Source: Deltaproteobacteria bacterium
GTDB lineage: Bacteria; Myxococcota_A; UBA9042; CAIXZC01
Assembly: GCA_016875215.1 (NCBI GenBank)
Contig: VGRX01000014.1
Location: 1-36,034 of the forward strand
Direction: 5' to 3'
DNA length: 36,034 nt
The position numbers and the translations under genes are program-made. This document shows, in pieces, positions 1 to 9,005 of the stretch. The number at the start of each line of letters is the position of its first letter. Within the stretch, counting starts at the first letter, position 1. The notes under the pieces were generated by a model. That model searched no databases. It worked only from the letters and a program-made list of their open reading frames with translations, and was not told where the DNA came from.

Positions 1-21
1 AAAATAGCATTGCTCGCCGGG

Positions 22-49
22 TTGACAATAAACGCGCAGGGACTACCAT
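22..49 (+). promoter_or_regulatory. Possible sigma70-type promoter of the prolyl oligopeptidase gene
   Basis: TTGACA at 22-27 is followed after 16 bases by TACCAT at 44-49. The coding start lies 56 bases further on. The -35 box is perfect, but the -10 box is weak, so this is a tentative call. No other promoter-like pair is evident in the first 104 bases. Confidence 0.35.
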
Positions 50-104
50 GGCGCCATGTTCGCACCGGCCGTGGGCCTGACAAGGATGTGGGGGCGGAGG
101 GAGA

Positions 105-2330
105 ATGAACCAGCCAGGAATGGGACCCGACGTACGGAAGGCAGCCGATGCTTCGAATACGTTTGCGCGGGGCATCTCGGGGTGGGTCGCTGCATTGGCG
201 CTGGCCTTCGCCTCCTGCGCCACCACGAGCCCTCACGTGGCCGGCGACGGCGGGGGGGGGAGTGCGCTCTCCTATCCCGCAGCACGCCAGGCCGACCTCG
301 TCACCGACTACCACGGAACCCTCGTCCCCGAGCCCTACCGCTGGATGGAGGAGGAGGGCAGCCCAGAAATCTCCGCCTGGATCGACGCCGAGAACCGGCT
401 GACCCAGGGCTGGCTGTCCCGAACGGGCCTGGTGAAGCCGCTCTTCGATCGGCTGGCCGCGCTCTGGAGCTTCGAACGCTGGACCACGCCGTTCCGTCGA
501 GGTCCCTACTACTTCTACTTCCACAACGACGGCCTCCAGAACCAGGATGTCCTGCTGGTCCAGGAGGGACTCTCGGCAAAGCCCCGGGTGCTGCTCGACC
601 CCAACACCTTGAGCGAGGACGGAACCGTCGCCGTCAGCGGGACCTCCCCCAGCCGGGACGGCAAGCTGCTGGCCTATGCCGTCTCCGTGCACGGCAGCGA
701 TCGGCAGGAATGGCGGCTTCTCGATGTCGCAACCGGCGATCCGCTGCCCGACGTGATCCGGTGGTGCAAGTTCTCGAATCTGACCTGGGTCCCGGACGGA
801 AGCGGGTTCTACTATGACCGCTTCCCGGAGCCGGGCGCCGTACCGAAGGAGGACGAGAACAACTACAGCCGCGTCTACCGGCACGAGCTGGGGACCCCGC
901 AGGACCAGGATCGGCTGCTTCTCGAGCGCCCGGATGACAAGGAGCTGGGGTTCGGCGCCTACGTGACCGATGACGGCCGCTTCCTGATGGTCTTCGTCTA
1001 CCGGGGGACCGACCCTCGAAACGGCCTGTACTACTTCGCGCTGGACGAGGCCTCGCACACGGACGGGAAGAACCTCGTGCGACTCCTCGAACCGGGGGAG
1101 GCGATGTTCTCCTTCATCGAGAACGAGCAGGATACCTTCTTCGTCCAGACCGACCTCGATGCTCCCAGGGGGCGGGTGGTGGCCATCGACCTCGCTCATC
1201 CCGAACGGACCGCATGGAAGGAGGTGATTCCGCAACGCCCGGACGAGGTGATCGAATCGGTCGTCATGGCCGGCAACGGGCTCGTGGTCAACCTGCTCAA
1301 GGATGCCTGGTTCCGCATGCGGGTGTTCGACCTGTCCGGGATGAAGCGGTTCGACGTGCCGTTGCCGGAGATGGGGTCGGTCAGCGGGATGTCCGCCCGC
1401 AAGGAGGACGAGGAGATGTTCTTCTCGTTCACCTCGTTCCTGCGGGCGCCGGAGATCCGGCGAGTGCGCCTGGCCGACGGGAAGTCCGAGCCGGTGTTCT
1501 CACCCTCCGTTCCGTTCGACACGGCCCCGTACGAGACGAGGCAGGTGTTCTACGCCTCGAAGGACGGGACCCGGATTCCGCTCTTCCTGACCGTGAAGAA
1601 GGGGCTCGAACCCACCGGAGACACGCCGGTGCTGCTGTACGGGTACGGTGGGTTCAACATCAACGTGACCCCGTATTTCAGCACCATGCGCCTGGTCTTC
1701 CTGGAAGCCGGGGGAATCCTGGCCCAGGCCAACCTGCGGGGAGGCTCCGAGTACGGCGAGGAATGGCACCAGGCCGGCATGCTGGACCGGAAGCAGAACG
1801 TGTTCGACGACTTCATCGCGGCGGCCCGCTTCCTGGTGGACGAGGGCTACACGAAGCCCGGGAAAATCGCGATCATGGGGGGAAGCAACGGCGGCCTGCT
1901 CGTGTCCGCGTGCATGCTCCAGCAGCCCGACCTGTTCGGGGCCGTCCTCGATGTCGTGCCGGTAACCGACATGCTCCGCTACCACAAGCTCACGGTCGGC
2001 CGCTACTGGGTTCCCGAGTACGGCTCCGCGGACGACCCGAAGCAGTTCCCGTTCCTGCATGCCTACTCGCCGGTGCACAACGTGAAGGAAGGGACCGACT
2101 ACCCGCCGGCCCTGATCCTGACCGCGGATACCGACGACCGCGTGGTCCCCTCCCACTCGTTCAAGTTCGCTGCCGCTCTGCAGGCCAACCCGGGCCAGAA
2201 ACGCCCGATCCTGCTTCGCGTCGAGACCAGGGCCGGCCACGGTGCGGGCAAGCCCACCACCAAGAAGATCCAGGAAGCCGCGGACATGTTCGCGTTCGTC
2301 TTCCACCTGCTGGGGATGGAGCTTCCCTAG
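105..2330 (+). CDS. Prolyl oligopeptidase (family S9A), probable lipoprotein
   Basis: This is a serine peptidase that cleaves after proline in short peptides. The 741 residues show an N-terminal hydrophobic stretch ending in a lipobox-like AFASC (Cys38), then a beta-propeller region, then a C-terminal alpha/beta-hydrolase domain. The catalytic set is intact: Ser594 in GGSNGG, Asp677 in the DTDDRVVP motif, and His712 in RAGHG. The length fits the family (about 700) plus a signal sequence. The ATG at 105 is chosen because GGAGG lies 5 bases upstream and the start yields an export signal. Exported prolyl oligopeptidases usually scavenge peptides in the periplasm or outside the cell; that role is inferred. 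The stop codon TAG falls inside the terminal CTAG of a palindromic element, so the element sits exactly at the gene end without altering the C-terminus. Confidence 0.93.
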   Translation: MNQPGMGPDVRKAADASNTFARGISGWVAALALAFASCATTSPHVAGDGGGGSALSYPAARQADLVTDYHGTLVPEPYRWMEEEGSPEISAWIDAENRLTQGWLSRTGLVKPLFDRLAALWSFERWTTPFRRGPYYFYFHNDGLQNQDVLLVQEGLSAKPRVLLDPNTLSEDGTVAVSGTSPSRDGKLLAYAVSVHGSDRQEWRLLDVATGDPLPDVIRWCKFSNLTWVPDGSGFYYDRFPEPGAVPKEDENNYSRVYRHELGTPQDQDRLLLERPDDKELGFGAYVTDDGRFLMVFVYRGTDPRNGLYYFALDEASHTDGKNLVRLLEPGEAMFSFIENEQDTFFVQTDLDAPRGRVVAIDLAHPERTAWKEVIPQRPDEVIESVVMAGNGLVVNLLKDAWFRMRVFDLSGMKRFDVPLPEMGSVSGMSARKEDEEMFFSFTSFLRAPEIRRVRLADGKSEPVFSPSVPFDTAPYETRQVFYASKDGTRIPLFLTVKKGLEPTGDTPVLLYGYGGFNINVTPYFSTMRLVFLEAGGILAQANLRGGSEYGEEWHQAGMLDRKQNVFDDFIAAARFLVDEGYTKPGKIAIMGGSNGGLLVSACMLQQPDLFGAVLDVVPVTDMLRYHKLTVGRYWVPEYGSADDPKQFPFLHAYSPVHNVKEGTDYPPALILTADTDDRVVPSHSFKFAAALQANPGQKRPILLRVETRAGHGAGKPTTKKIQEAADMFAFVFHLLGMELP

Positions 2331-2513
2331 GAGCCTGTTGCGAATAGCCTCCTGCTGCGGGAAAGCGACCATCCCGACCTGCCACGTCGCTGCACCCCGA
2401 AATCGAGTCAACGTAGGCCGGGACTACGCTTCCTCGCTTTCGGGGCCCCCGCTCCTTGCATCTCGGGCGGTCGCTATCCCTCGCCACGGAGTCTATCTGC
2501 AACAGGCTCCTAG
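2327..2513. repeat. 187-bp near-perfect palindromic element (MITE- or REP-like)
   Basis: The ends form a perfect 15-bp inverted repeat, CTAGGAGCCTGTTGC at 2327-2341 and its complement at 2499-2513. The next 30 bases or so on each side also pair imperfectly. The centre holds CCCCGAAA (2395-2402) pairing with TTTCGGGG (2438-2445), then CGAG with CTCG and GTAG with CTAC. Both the outer and inner arms are symmetric about position 2420, so the whole element can fold into one long hairpin. It has no coding capacity. It lies between convergent genes and could act as a two-way terminator. CTAG at both ends may be a target duplication or simply part of the repeat. Confidence 0.82.
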
Positions 2514-2677
2514 CGCCACCCCCGGCAAATTCGATCATAGGGGCCCGTGCAGGAATGAACGGTGAGCTGCTACTGCACCGTTGCGCCGACGAGCAGGTGG
2601 TGAGGCGTGGCGGTTGGGAACCCGAAATCAAATGCGACCGATGCCGACGGGAAGAGAGTCGTTCCCGACCCCCGCCC
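2514..2677. other. Non-coding remainder of a convergent intergenic region
   Basis: Together with the palindromic element this makes 347 bases without a gene between the prolyl oligopeptidase and the minus-strand lipoprotein. Nothing recognisable was seen here: no start codon with a ribosome site leading to a plausible protein, and no stem followed by a T run. Confidence 0.6.
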
Positions 2678-3901
2678 CTACTGTCCCGCCCTCTCTCTCA
2701 TCTTCTTGATGTGGGACGGAAGGACCGAAAGGTAGAGCTCCTCCGGCGTGAGCTGCGAGAAATCCCCGTTGTCGTCGAACACGTCGGTGCCGAACCCATT
2801 GCCCGCCTTGGGCTTGAGGTAGACACCGGCCTTGACGAGCTCCTCCTCGCCATAGCCCTTGAGGTTGCTATCTACGGAAACATTATTGATCTGGTACGTG
2901 GGGGCATCGGACTGCGTGACCCAGTGGAGGGCCTCACGAGCGTTGTAGCGGGTGGGCTGGCGGTGGTCGTGCAGGAACTGGATGCGGAGGTAGTGGACCG
3001 AGATGTCCGGCAGGTAGGTCTTGGCCTCCCGGGACTGCCACCACTTGTCGTCACCGCATTCCTTTCCCGACGCGAGCAGCACGGGGGAGCTGGTGTTGCA
3101 GATGTAGCTGGTGGGCGTGCCGTCAGTCCCCTTCCCGTCGGAGCTGGTACCGGCAGGGAACTTCTCCTTTCGCAGGTTGAGGTTGAAGTCGCACCGGGTA
3201 GTTGAGACTCCGGGGCCATCCCCGTTGACGCGCCTCTCCTTCTCCGGCGGATGGTAGAACGGCGACTGCGTGATGAAGCACCGGTTGGTCGGCCCCTCGA
3301 TGTCGATCAGCCAATCCACGAAGTCGAGCGACGTCCCGTGGAACCGTGCGATGGCCCCCGCTGCGTCGGCCAGGCCGTCGCCGACGCTGATGATGCCGAA
3401 GTCGTCGGCATCGACCAGCCCCTTCTTGCGGAAGTGATTGGCGACATCCTTGAGTGCATCCTGTGCGACCGTGCCGCCGAAATCCTCCTCCCCGCCGGAA
3501 AGCTGGCCGCCGGATCCTCGGCCGGGAGGGTTGTAGGTGACCACTACCGCATGCATCTTCCGGGCGAGCTCGCCTGCGCAGCAGGAGAACTGCTCGATTC
3601 CCGGCATGAGCTGGTCGGGCACGAGGACGATGGCCGGGCACGGGCTGTCCTTGATACAATCGGAAGGGACGTAGGATTCGGCATAGAGCGAGTTCGGCCC
3701 CGACGTGATCCACTCCTGCTGAAGTGATGCCGGCACCGGCTCCGGGCCTGTGTCCGGGGGCTCGGGGACATCGCCAGGCGTTCCGACATCCGGGCCCGCA
3801 TCGGAGACGGTCGTGCCGTCCAGAGAGAACCCACCGCCGTCGCCGCCGCCACAACCCGGCGGAATCAGAAGGCAAAGTACCAGAAAAACGCGCGAAATCA
3901 T
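2678..3901 (-). CDS. Secreted lipoprotein with alpha/beta-hydrolase-like features, function unknown
   Basis: 407 residues. An N-terminal hydrophobic stretch ends in PPGC and is followed by a Gly/Asp/Pro-rich linker to about residue 55, as in many surface lipoproteins of myxobacteria-like species. The body resembles an alpha/beta hydrolase: a VVTYNPPGRGSGG segment sits where an oxyanion or loop region is expected, a strand-turn-helix IISVGDGLADAAG lies where the nucleophile elbow would fall, and a late His lies in FLHDH. The elbow has no Ser, Cys or clear GxSxG, so it may be a non-catalytic or atypical member. Several Cys residues (CCAG, CIKDSPC, RCF) suggest disulfides outside the cytoplasm. 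The start has GAGGTGAG just upstream. It is divergent from dprA with only 57 bases between the starts. Confidence 0.7.
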   Translation of the reverse strand: MISRVFLVLCLLIPPGCGGGDGGGFSLDGTTVSDAGPDVGTPGDVPEPPDTGPEPVPASLQQEWITSGPNSLYAESYVPSDCIKDSPCPAIVLVPDQLMPGIEQFSCCAGELARKMHAVVVTYNPPGRGSGGQLSGGEEDFGGTVAQDALKDVANHFRKKGLVDADDFGIISVGDGLADAAGAIARFHGTSLDFVDWLIDIEGPTNRCFITQSPFYHPPEKERRVNGDGPGVSTTRCDFNLNLRKEKFPAGTSSDGKGTDGTPTSYICNTSSPVLLASGKECGDDKWWQSREAKTYLPDISVHYLRIQFLHDHRQPTRYNAREALHWVTQSDAPTYQINNVSVDSNLKGYGEEELVKAGVYLKPKAGNGFGTDVFDDNGDFSQLTPEELYLSVLPSHIKKMRERAGQ

Positions 3902-3958
3902 CGCTCACCTCGATAACCCAAGGCGAGCACAGTGTACCAGAAGGGAGGGGCAAGGCCA

Positions 3959-5164
3959 ATGGACATGCTGGAGCAATTGGAGGGGCGGCTGGGGCCGTTC
4001 GACGAGCCGCGGGCGCGGTCAGCTCTGCTCTGCCTGCTGCAGGATGCGATGGCCCTTCGGCGCGAAGTGCTGCTGCACGGGTCGGCCCGGGCGGCACTGG
4101 CGGAGATGGACATGGCCGCTCTGACACGCGGGCGGGAGGCCGGAGGCGGAAGGCCGGAGGCGGGAGGAAGCGGCCCGTTTGCAGACGGGGGAGCCGCCGA
4201 CCTCGACGGGGCGATCCGCCTGGTGCAGCAGGAATTCCGGCTGCAGGAGCGGCACGGGGTCTCGCTGCTGGTGCCCGGCGGTCCGGGGTGGCCGGCGTCG
4301 CTCGATACGTGCGTGGAGCCTCCGGTGCTGCTCTACGTGCGGGGGGAGACGGCGGTCCTTCAATGTCCGGCAGCGCTGGCCCTGGTCGGCAGCCGGCACG
4401 GCGTGGCGTATGGATGCCGCGTGGCCGGGGGGCTGGCTGCGGGATGGGCCCGATTGGGCGGGGTCGTGGTGAGCGGCGGGGCCATCGGAGTGGACACTGC
4501 GGCCCACGAGGGATGCCTGGCTGCGGGAGGCGGCACGATTGCGGTCATGGGTACGGGGCTGGCAGAGCTGTACCCGCGCCGCAATCTCCCGCTGTTCTCC
4601 GCGATTTCCGCATCCGGAATCGTCGCGAGTGAGCTTCCCATGCGGTCGCGGGCCCTGCCGTTCAACTTCCCGCGACGCAATCGGATCATTGCGGCCCTGG
4701 CGCGGGCCGTGGTGGTGGTCCAGGCCCGCCGCGATAGCGGCGCTCTGCACACTGCGCGCTTTGCGTTGAAATGCGGCCGATTATTGTTTACAGTGCCTGC
4801 TCCGGTGGACGACGAGTCCTGCCTGGGAGGTCTCGAATTGCTGCTCCAGGGAGTCCCCGCCATGGTCGGTGCCGCTCAGTTGCCGGGGTTGTTCGCCGGC
4901 ATGACCGGAGGCCGCCCCGAGGAGCCGCGGCTGCCCCTCGAATCCCCGACGCGCCGGGTGGTCCGACTGAGCGGGTTGCCCCAGGACGAGAGGGAGCTGC
5001 TCGAGTTGCTCTCCCAGGATGCCTGCCACGTCGACGACCTCGCCGGAGCCGTTGGCCGCGGTGGGCGGGAGCTGGCGGTTCGGCTCCTTTCGCTGGAATT
5101 GCGGGGATGGATTGAGAAGGCCCCTGGAAATCGATACGTCAGCACGGTTCGCCTGGAGAGGTAG
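3959..5164 (+). CDS. dprA: DNA-processing protein DprA (Smf), RecA loader for incoming single-stranded DNA
   Basis: 401 residues. The Rossmann-like DprA core is clear: LVGSRHG, then VVSGGAIGVDTAAHEG, TIAVMGTGLAELYPRRN, FNFPRRNRIIAALA, and SGALHTARFALKCGR. These are the ssDNA- and RecA-binding signatures of the family. The C-terminal 60 residues resemble the winged-helix domain of longer DprA proteins. DprA shields incoming DNA in transformation and loads RecA. The ATG at 3959 is preferred over a GTG at 3932 because AGGGAGGGG lies 8 bases upstream. A low-complexity Gly/Ala stretch at about residues 55-75 separates the N-terminal helical region from the core. topA follows after 3 bases, so the genes are co-transcribed. 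Confidence 0.9.
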   Translation: MDMLEQLEGRLGPFDEPRARSALLCLLQDAMALRREVLLHGSARAALAEMDMAALTRGREAGGGRPEAGGSGPFADGGAADLDGAIRLVQQEFRLQERHGVSLLVPGGPGWPASLDTCVEPPVLLYVRGETAVLQCPAALALVGSRHGVAYGCRVAGGLAAGWARLGGVVVSGGAIGVDTAAHEGCLAAGGGTIAVMGTGLAELYPRRNLPLFSAISASGIVASELPMRSRALPFNFPRRNRIIAALARAVVVVQARRDSGALHTARFALKCGRLLFTVPAPVDDESCLGGLELLLQGVPAMVGAAQLPGLFAGMTGGRPEEPRLPLESPTRRVVRLSGLPQDERELLELLSQDACHVDDLAGAVGRGGRELAVRLLSLELRGWIEKAPGNRYVSTVRLER

Positions 5165-5167
5165 CCC

Positions 5168-7426
5168 ATGTCCAAGTCACTGTTCATCGTCGAGTCGCCG
5201 GCCAAGGCAAAGACCCTGTCGAGGTACCTGGGAAGGGACTTCATCGTCAAGGCAACGGTCGGACATATCAAGGATCTTCCCTCCAACAGCCTGGGCGTGA
5301 ACGTGGCACGGGAGTTCTCGCCGTCCTACGGGATCATCCGGGGGAAGAGCAAGGTGGTGCAGTCCATCCGGGAAGCCTCCATGGGAGTCGAGGCCGTCTA
5401 CCTCGCCTCCGACCCTGACCGGGAAGGGGAGGCCATCGCCTGGCACGTGGCCGAGGAGATCTCGCGAGGACGCTCCCAGGACTCGCTCCCGCGCTTCCTG
5501 CGCGTCATGCTGCACGAGATCACCCGCACCGGGCTCCGCAAGGCACTGGATGACGCCGGTGAGCTGGACCGGAACCGGTACGAGTCGCAGCTCGCCCGCC
5601 GCATTCTCGACCGGCTCGTGGGCTACGAGCTTTCCCCGCTGCTGTGGAAGAAGGTGACCGGCGGCCTGTCGGCCGGCCGCGTCCAGTCAGTGGCCGTTGC
5701 CCTGGTCGTGGACCGGGAGAAGGAGATCCTCGCGTTCGTCCCTCAGGAGTACTGGATCATCCGGGCCCGCCTGCTCGGGGACAACCCGCCCGATTTCGAG
5801 GCGCGGCTCGTCCGCATCGACGGGAACAAGGCCCAGGTCTCTGACGAGGCCACGGCACGGCCTCTGATCGAGCGTCTCAAGACCGCGGCGTGGCGCGTCC
5901 TGTCGGTAGCGCGCGAAGAGAAGAGGCGATGGGCGCCGCCGCCGTTCATCACCTCCACGCTGCAGCAGGAGGCATTCCGCCTGTTCCGCTTCTCCACCAA
6001 GAGGACCATGTCCCTGGCGCAGAGGCTCTACGAAGGCGTGGACATGGGTGAGATGGGTGCGCACGGCCTCATCACCTACATGCGTACCGACTCGACTCGA
6101 CTGGCGGACGAGGCGGTCTTCGGCGTGAGGAAGTTCATCGAAGAGCAGCACGGCCCCGCCTACCTCCCTGACGGCCCGATCCGGTACAAGAACAAGAAGT
6201 CCGCACAGGACGCACACGAGGCAATCCGGCCGACATCGCTGGAGTTTACGCCCGAGAAGGTCGCTTCCTTCCTCGACAGGGATGAGCTCAAGCTCTACAA
6301 CCTGATCTGGAACCGTTTCGTCGCGTGCCAGATGGCCCCGGCGCGGTACGACGTGACCGTGGCCACCGTCTCGGCCGACGAGCGGTGGATCTTCGAGGCC
6401 ACCGGCAAGGTGCTGCTGTTCGACGGCTACCTCAAGCTCTATCTCGACGACGAGGCGCAGGAAGACGGCAACGACAGGCTGCCGCCTCTGCGGCCGGAGG
6501 AGATGCTCAAGCTGTTGTCGCTCGACGGCGAGCAGCAGTTCACCCAGCCCCCCCCGAGGTTCACGGAGGGCACGCTGGTCAAGGAGCTCGAGAAGCGCGG
6601 GATCGGGCGGCCCTCCACGTACGCGACGATTCTCTCGACCATCCAGGAGAAGAACTACGTGGAGCGGGACAAGGGCAAGTTCCGGCCGACCGACCTCGGG
6701 GTGGTGGTCACGGATCTGCTGCGCGAGAACTTCGCTGACGTCATCGACGTCGGCTTCACGGCCCAGATGGAGGAAGAGCTGGACCGGATCGAGGAAGGGA
6801 ACGCGCTGCGCCCGGAGGTGCTGAGCTCCTTCTGGAGCAAGTTCAAGGTCGAGCTGGACACCGCCAGGATGCAGATGAAGAGCGTCAAGCGTGAGCCGGA
6901 GAAGACCGACGTGAGCTGCCCGAAGTGCAGCAGCCCCATGGTCGTCCGGTTCGGTCGCAAAGGGTCGTTCCTCGCCTGCTCCGCGTTCCCCGAGTGCAAG
7001 ACCACGCTGGCCTTCCAGAGGGGCGAGGACGGCCGACTCAGCGTGATCGAGGAGAAGGTCGCGGACGAGAAGTGCGACCAGTGCAGCTCCCAGATGGTGC
7101 TGCGCGAGGGGCGCTTCGGCCGGTTCTGGGCCTGCTCCAACTATCCGAAGTGCCGGGGCACTCGGCCGTACTCGACAGGCTTCCCCTGCCCGAAGCCGGA
7201 CTGCGGCGGCACGCTGGTGGAGAAGAAGTCGAAGAAGAACTCCACCTACTACCGGTGCTCCAGGAGCCCGCAATGCGACCACGTCTCGTTCGGCAGGCCC
7301 CGGCAGGTACCATGCCCCTCGTGCGGCCTCCCGTACATGGAGGAGAAGGGGCGGGGCAAGGCGCGGTCGATCCGCTGCCCGAAGTGCGGCCATTCCACGG
7401 AAGCGCTGGAGGCCGGAGAGGCGTAG
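5168..7426 (+). CDS. topA: DNA topoisomerase I (type IA)
   Basis: 752 residues. It relaxes negatively supercoiled DNA through a 5'-phosphotyrosine intermediate. The TOPRIM domain opens with FIVESPAKAKTLSRYLG and includes the metal-binding DPDREGEAIAWH. The catalytic Tyr304 lies in GLITYMRTDSTR, and FTEGTLVKELEKRGIGRPSTYA is the usual late core motif. The C-terminus from about residue 584 carries four cysteine-rich zinc-ribbon repeats (CPKC...C...C, CDQC..., CPKPDC..., CPSC...CPKC). This four-ribbon tail is typical of bacterial topA outside the enteric group. The gene follows dprA by 3 bases and precedes trmFO, an order found in many bacteria. Confidence 0.97.
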   Translation: MSKSLFIVESPAKAKTLSRYLGRDFIVKATVGHIKDLPSNSLGVNVAREFSPSYGIIRGKSKVVQSIREASMGVEAVYLASDPDREGEAIAWHVAEEISRGRSQDSLPRFLRVMLHEITRTGLRKALDDAGELDRNRYESQLARRILDRLVGYELSPLLWKKVTGGLSAGRVQSVAVALVVDREKEILAFVPQEYWIIRARLLGDNPPDFEARLVRIDGNKAQVSDEATARPLIERLKTAAWRVLSVAREEKRRWAPPPFITSTLQQEAFRLFRFSTKRTMSLAQRLYEGVDMGEMGAHGLITYMRTDSTRLADEAVFGVRKFIEEQHGPAYLPDGPIRYKNKKSAQDAHEAIRPTSLEFTPEKVASFLDRDELKLYNLIWNRFVACQMAPARYDVTVATVSADERWIFEATGKVLLFDGYLKLYLDDEAQEDGNDRLPPLRPEEMLKLLSLDGEQQFTQPPPRFTEGTLVKELEKRGIGRPSTYATILSTIQEKNYVERDKGKFRPTDLGVVVTDLLRENFADVIDVGFTAQMEEELDRIEEGNALRPEVLSSFWSKFKVELDTARMQMKSVKREPEKTDVSCPKCSSPMVVRFGRKGSFLACSAFPECKTTLAFQRGEDGRLSVIEEKVADEKCDQCSSQMVLREGRFGRFWACSNYPKCRGTRPYSTGFPCPKPDCGGTLVEKKSKKNSTYYRCSRSPQCDHVSFGRPRQVPCPSCGLPYMEEKGRGKARSIRCPKCGHSTEALEAGEA

Positions 7427-7584
7427 GACGACCGTTCGTTTCAAGACAGCCGAGGCAATGTTCGATGGTCGATGGTCGACGAAGTCCCGCCGTAGCCTTG
7501 TGCAAAGGCGGATGGTCGCCGGTCCTGAATCCGAGGCTCGCAAGCTCAAACGAGAACACCGAACCTGACGACGGGAAGCAGGGG
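7427..7584. other. topA-trmFO spacer with a small hairpin
   Basis: 158 bases without a convincing gene. The stem GCCTT (7495-7499) pairs with AAGGC (7505-7509) inside CCGCCGTAGCCTTG...GGCGG. Just upstream is a short direct repeat of ATGGTCG. An open frame from the ATG at 7465 runs into trmFO but would add about 40 residues that do not look like the family, so the spacer is taken as non-coding. The hairpin is not followed by a T run. Confidence 0.45.
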
Positions 7585-8913
7585 GTGCGCGGTCCGTCCT
7601 CTGGCGTGACCGTCGTCGGCGGCGGGCTGGCCGGAACCGAGGCTGCCCTGTACCTTGCCCGTCACGATGTCCATGTGACCCTTGTCGAGATGCGCCCGGT
7701 CCGGATGACGCCGGCGCACGCCACGTCCGACCTGGCCGAGCTGGTCTGCTCCAATTCGCTTCGTTCCGATGACCCGACGACCGCATCAGGGCTGCTCAAG
7801 GAGGAGATGCGGCGCCTGGGATCCGCCGTGCTCGAAGCGGCAGACCGTCACCGGGTCAGGGCCGGGACCGCGCTGGCGGTCGACCGGGAGGCTTTCTCCC
7901 GGGACCTGACCCGGGCCGTGGAGGGGCACCCGCTCATCCGCGTGGAGCGCCGCGAGGTGACGGAGATTCCGGGCGGTGTTTCCCTCCTTGCCCCAGGTCC
8001 TCTCGTCTCCGATGCTCTGGCGGCTGCCGTCGCGGAGGTTGCCGACCCCGAACGCTTCTTCTTCTTCGATGCCATCGCTCCCATCGTGTCCGCGGATTCG
8101 CTGGACATGAGCCGGCTTTTCCGGGGCTCCCGGTATGGCTCCGGGGACGAGGGCGACTACCTCAACTCGGCCATGGACCGGGAGAGCTACGAGCGGTTCG
8201 TGAGGGAGTTGCTGGCCGCAGACCAGGTTGTCCCGCACGGATTCGAGGCCGGCCAGAAGCTCCCCCTCTTCTCCGGATGTCAACCCATCGAGGCCATCGC
8301 GATCACCGGGCTCGAGTCGCTGGCGCACGGTCCCATGCGTCCCACCGGGTTCTCCGGCAACCCGTTGGGCGAGCGGCTGCACGCCCTGGTCCAGCTCCGG
8401 GCCGAGAACGAGGCCGGGACCGCCTACAACCTGGTCGGCTTCCAGACCCGGCTCCGGCAGGGCGAGCAGAAGCGCGTGTTCCGCTTGATCCCCGGGCTCG
8501 AGAACGCAGAGTTCCTCCGCTACGGAAGCCTGCACCGCAACAGCTACATCGATTCCCCCCGGGTGCTCTCCGCCGACCTGTCGTTCAGGAAGCGGCCCGA
8601 TCTGTTCGCTGCGGGCCAGTTCGCCGGCGCTGAAGGCTATGTCGAGTCCACCGCGCTGGGGCTGCTGGCCGCGGTGTTCGTCCTCTCCAGGCTGAGGGGC
8701 CTCGAGCCGGTCGTGCCGCCTGACAGCACGGCGATCGGTGCGCTGCTGCGGTACGTCACAACCTGTCCGACCTCGCCGCTCGAGCCGAGCAACATCCACT
8801 TCGGGCTGCTGCCTCCCGGCCGCGGCCCGGGACGTCAGGGCAAGCGCAGGGCCGTGGTCGACCGGGCCCGGGAGGCGCTCCCCGGCTGGCTGGCCAGGCT
8901 CCCCCACAAATAA
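7585..8913 (+). CDS. trmFO: tRNA uracil-54 C5-methyltransferase, folate- and FAD-dependent (TrmFO)
   Basis: About 442 residues. It makes ribothymidine at position 54 of tRNA using methylenetetrahydrofolate and FADH2. The FAD-binding VGGGLAGTEAA lies at the N-terminus, followed by the family signatures ELVCSNSLRSD, the ALAVDREAFS segment, GCQPIEAIA, and the C-terminal ALLRYVTTCPTSPLEPSNIHFGL block. The start is uncertain. GTG at 7585 gives an N-terminus of family length; GTG at 7606 would begin directly at VTVVGGG, and ATG at 7465 would add an unlikely extension. No strong ribosome site precedes any of them. It is the third gene of the dprA-topA-trmFO cluster. Confidence 0.92.
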   Translation: MRGPSSGVTVVGGGLAGTEAALYLARHDVHVTLVEMRPVRMTPAHATSDLAELVCSNSLRSDDPTTASGLLKEEMRRLGSAVLEAADRHRVRAGTALAVDREAFSRDLTRAVEGHPLIRVERREVTEIPGGVSLLAPGPLVSDALAAAVAEVADPERFFFFDAIAPIVSADSLDMSRLFRGSRYGSGDEGDYLNSAMDRESYERFVRELLAADQVVPHGFEAGQKLPLFSGCQPIEAIAITGLESLAHGPMRPTGFSGNPLGERLHALVQLRAENEAGTAYNLVGFQTRLRQGEQKRVFRLIPGLENAEFLRYGSLHRNSYIDSPRVLSADLSFRKRPDLFAAGQFAGAEGYVESTALGLLAAVFVLSRLRGLEPVVPPDSTAIGALLRYVTTCPTSPLEPSNIHFGLLPPGRGPGRQGKRRAVVDRAREALPGWLARLPHK

Positions 8914-8936
8914 GTCACCTGCCCGCGATTTCATCG

Positions 8937-8964
8937 TTGACACCGGGGGGGCGAAAGGGATAAA
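8937..8964 (+). promoter_or_regulatory. Probable sigma70-type promoter of the thiolase/DUF35 operon
   Basis: TTGACA at 8937-8942 and GATAAA at 8959-8964 are separated by 16 bases. The pair lies in the 92-base gap after trmFO and 41 bases before the first thiolase start, which has its own strong AAGGAGG site. The fit of both boxes and the position make this a credible promoter. Confidence 0.5.
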
Positions 8965-9005
8965 CCGACCCGGAGTTTCCGATCTCTGTCACGGAAGGAG
9001 GAAGA

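Noticed and set aside
7465-7584. N-terminal extension of TrmFO
   Set aside because: About 40 residues not seen in the family, in a spacer with a hairpin and repeats.
5687-7786. 699-codon antisense frame over topA
   Set aside because: Overlaps the well-supported topA gene completely and has no family motif.
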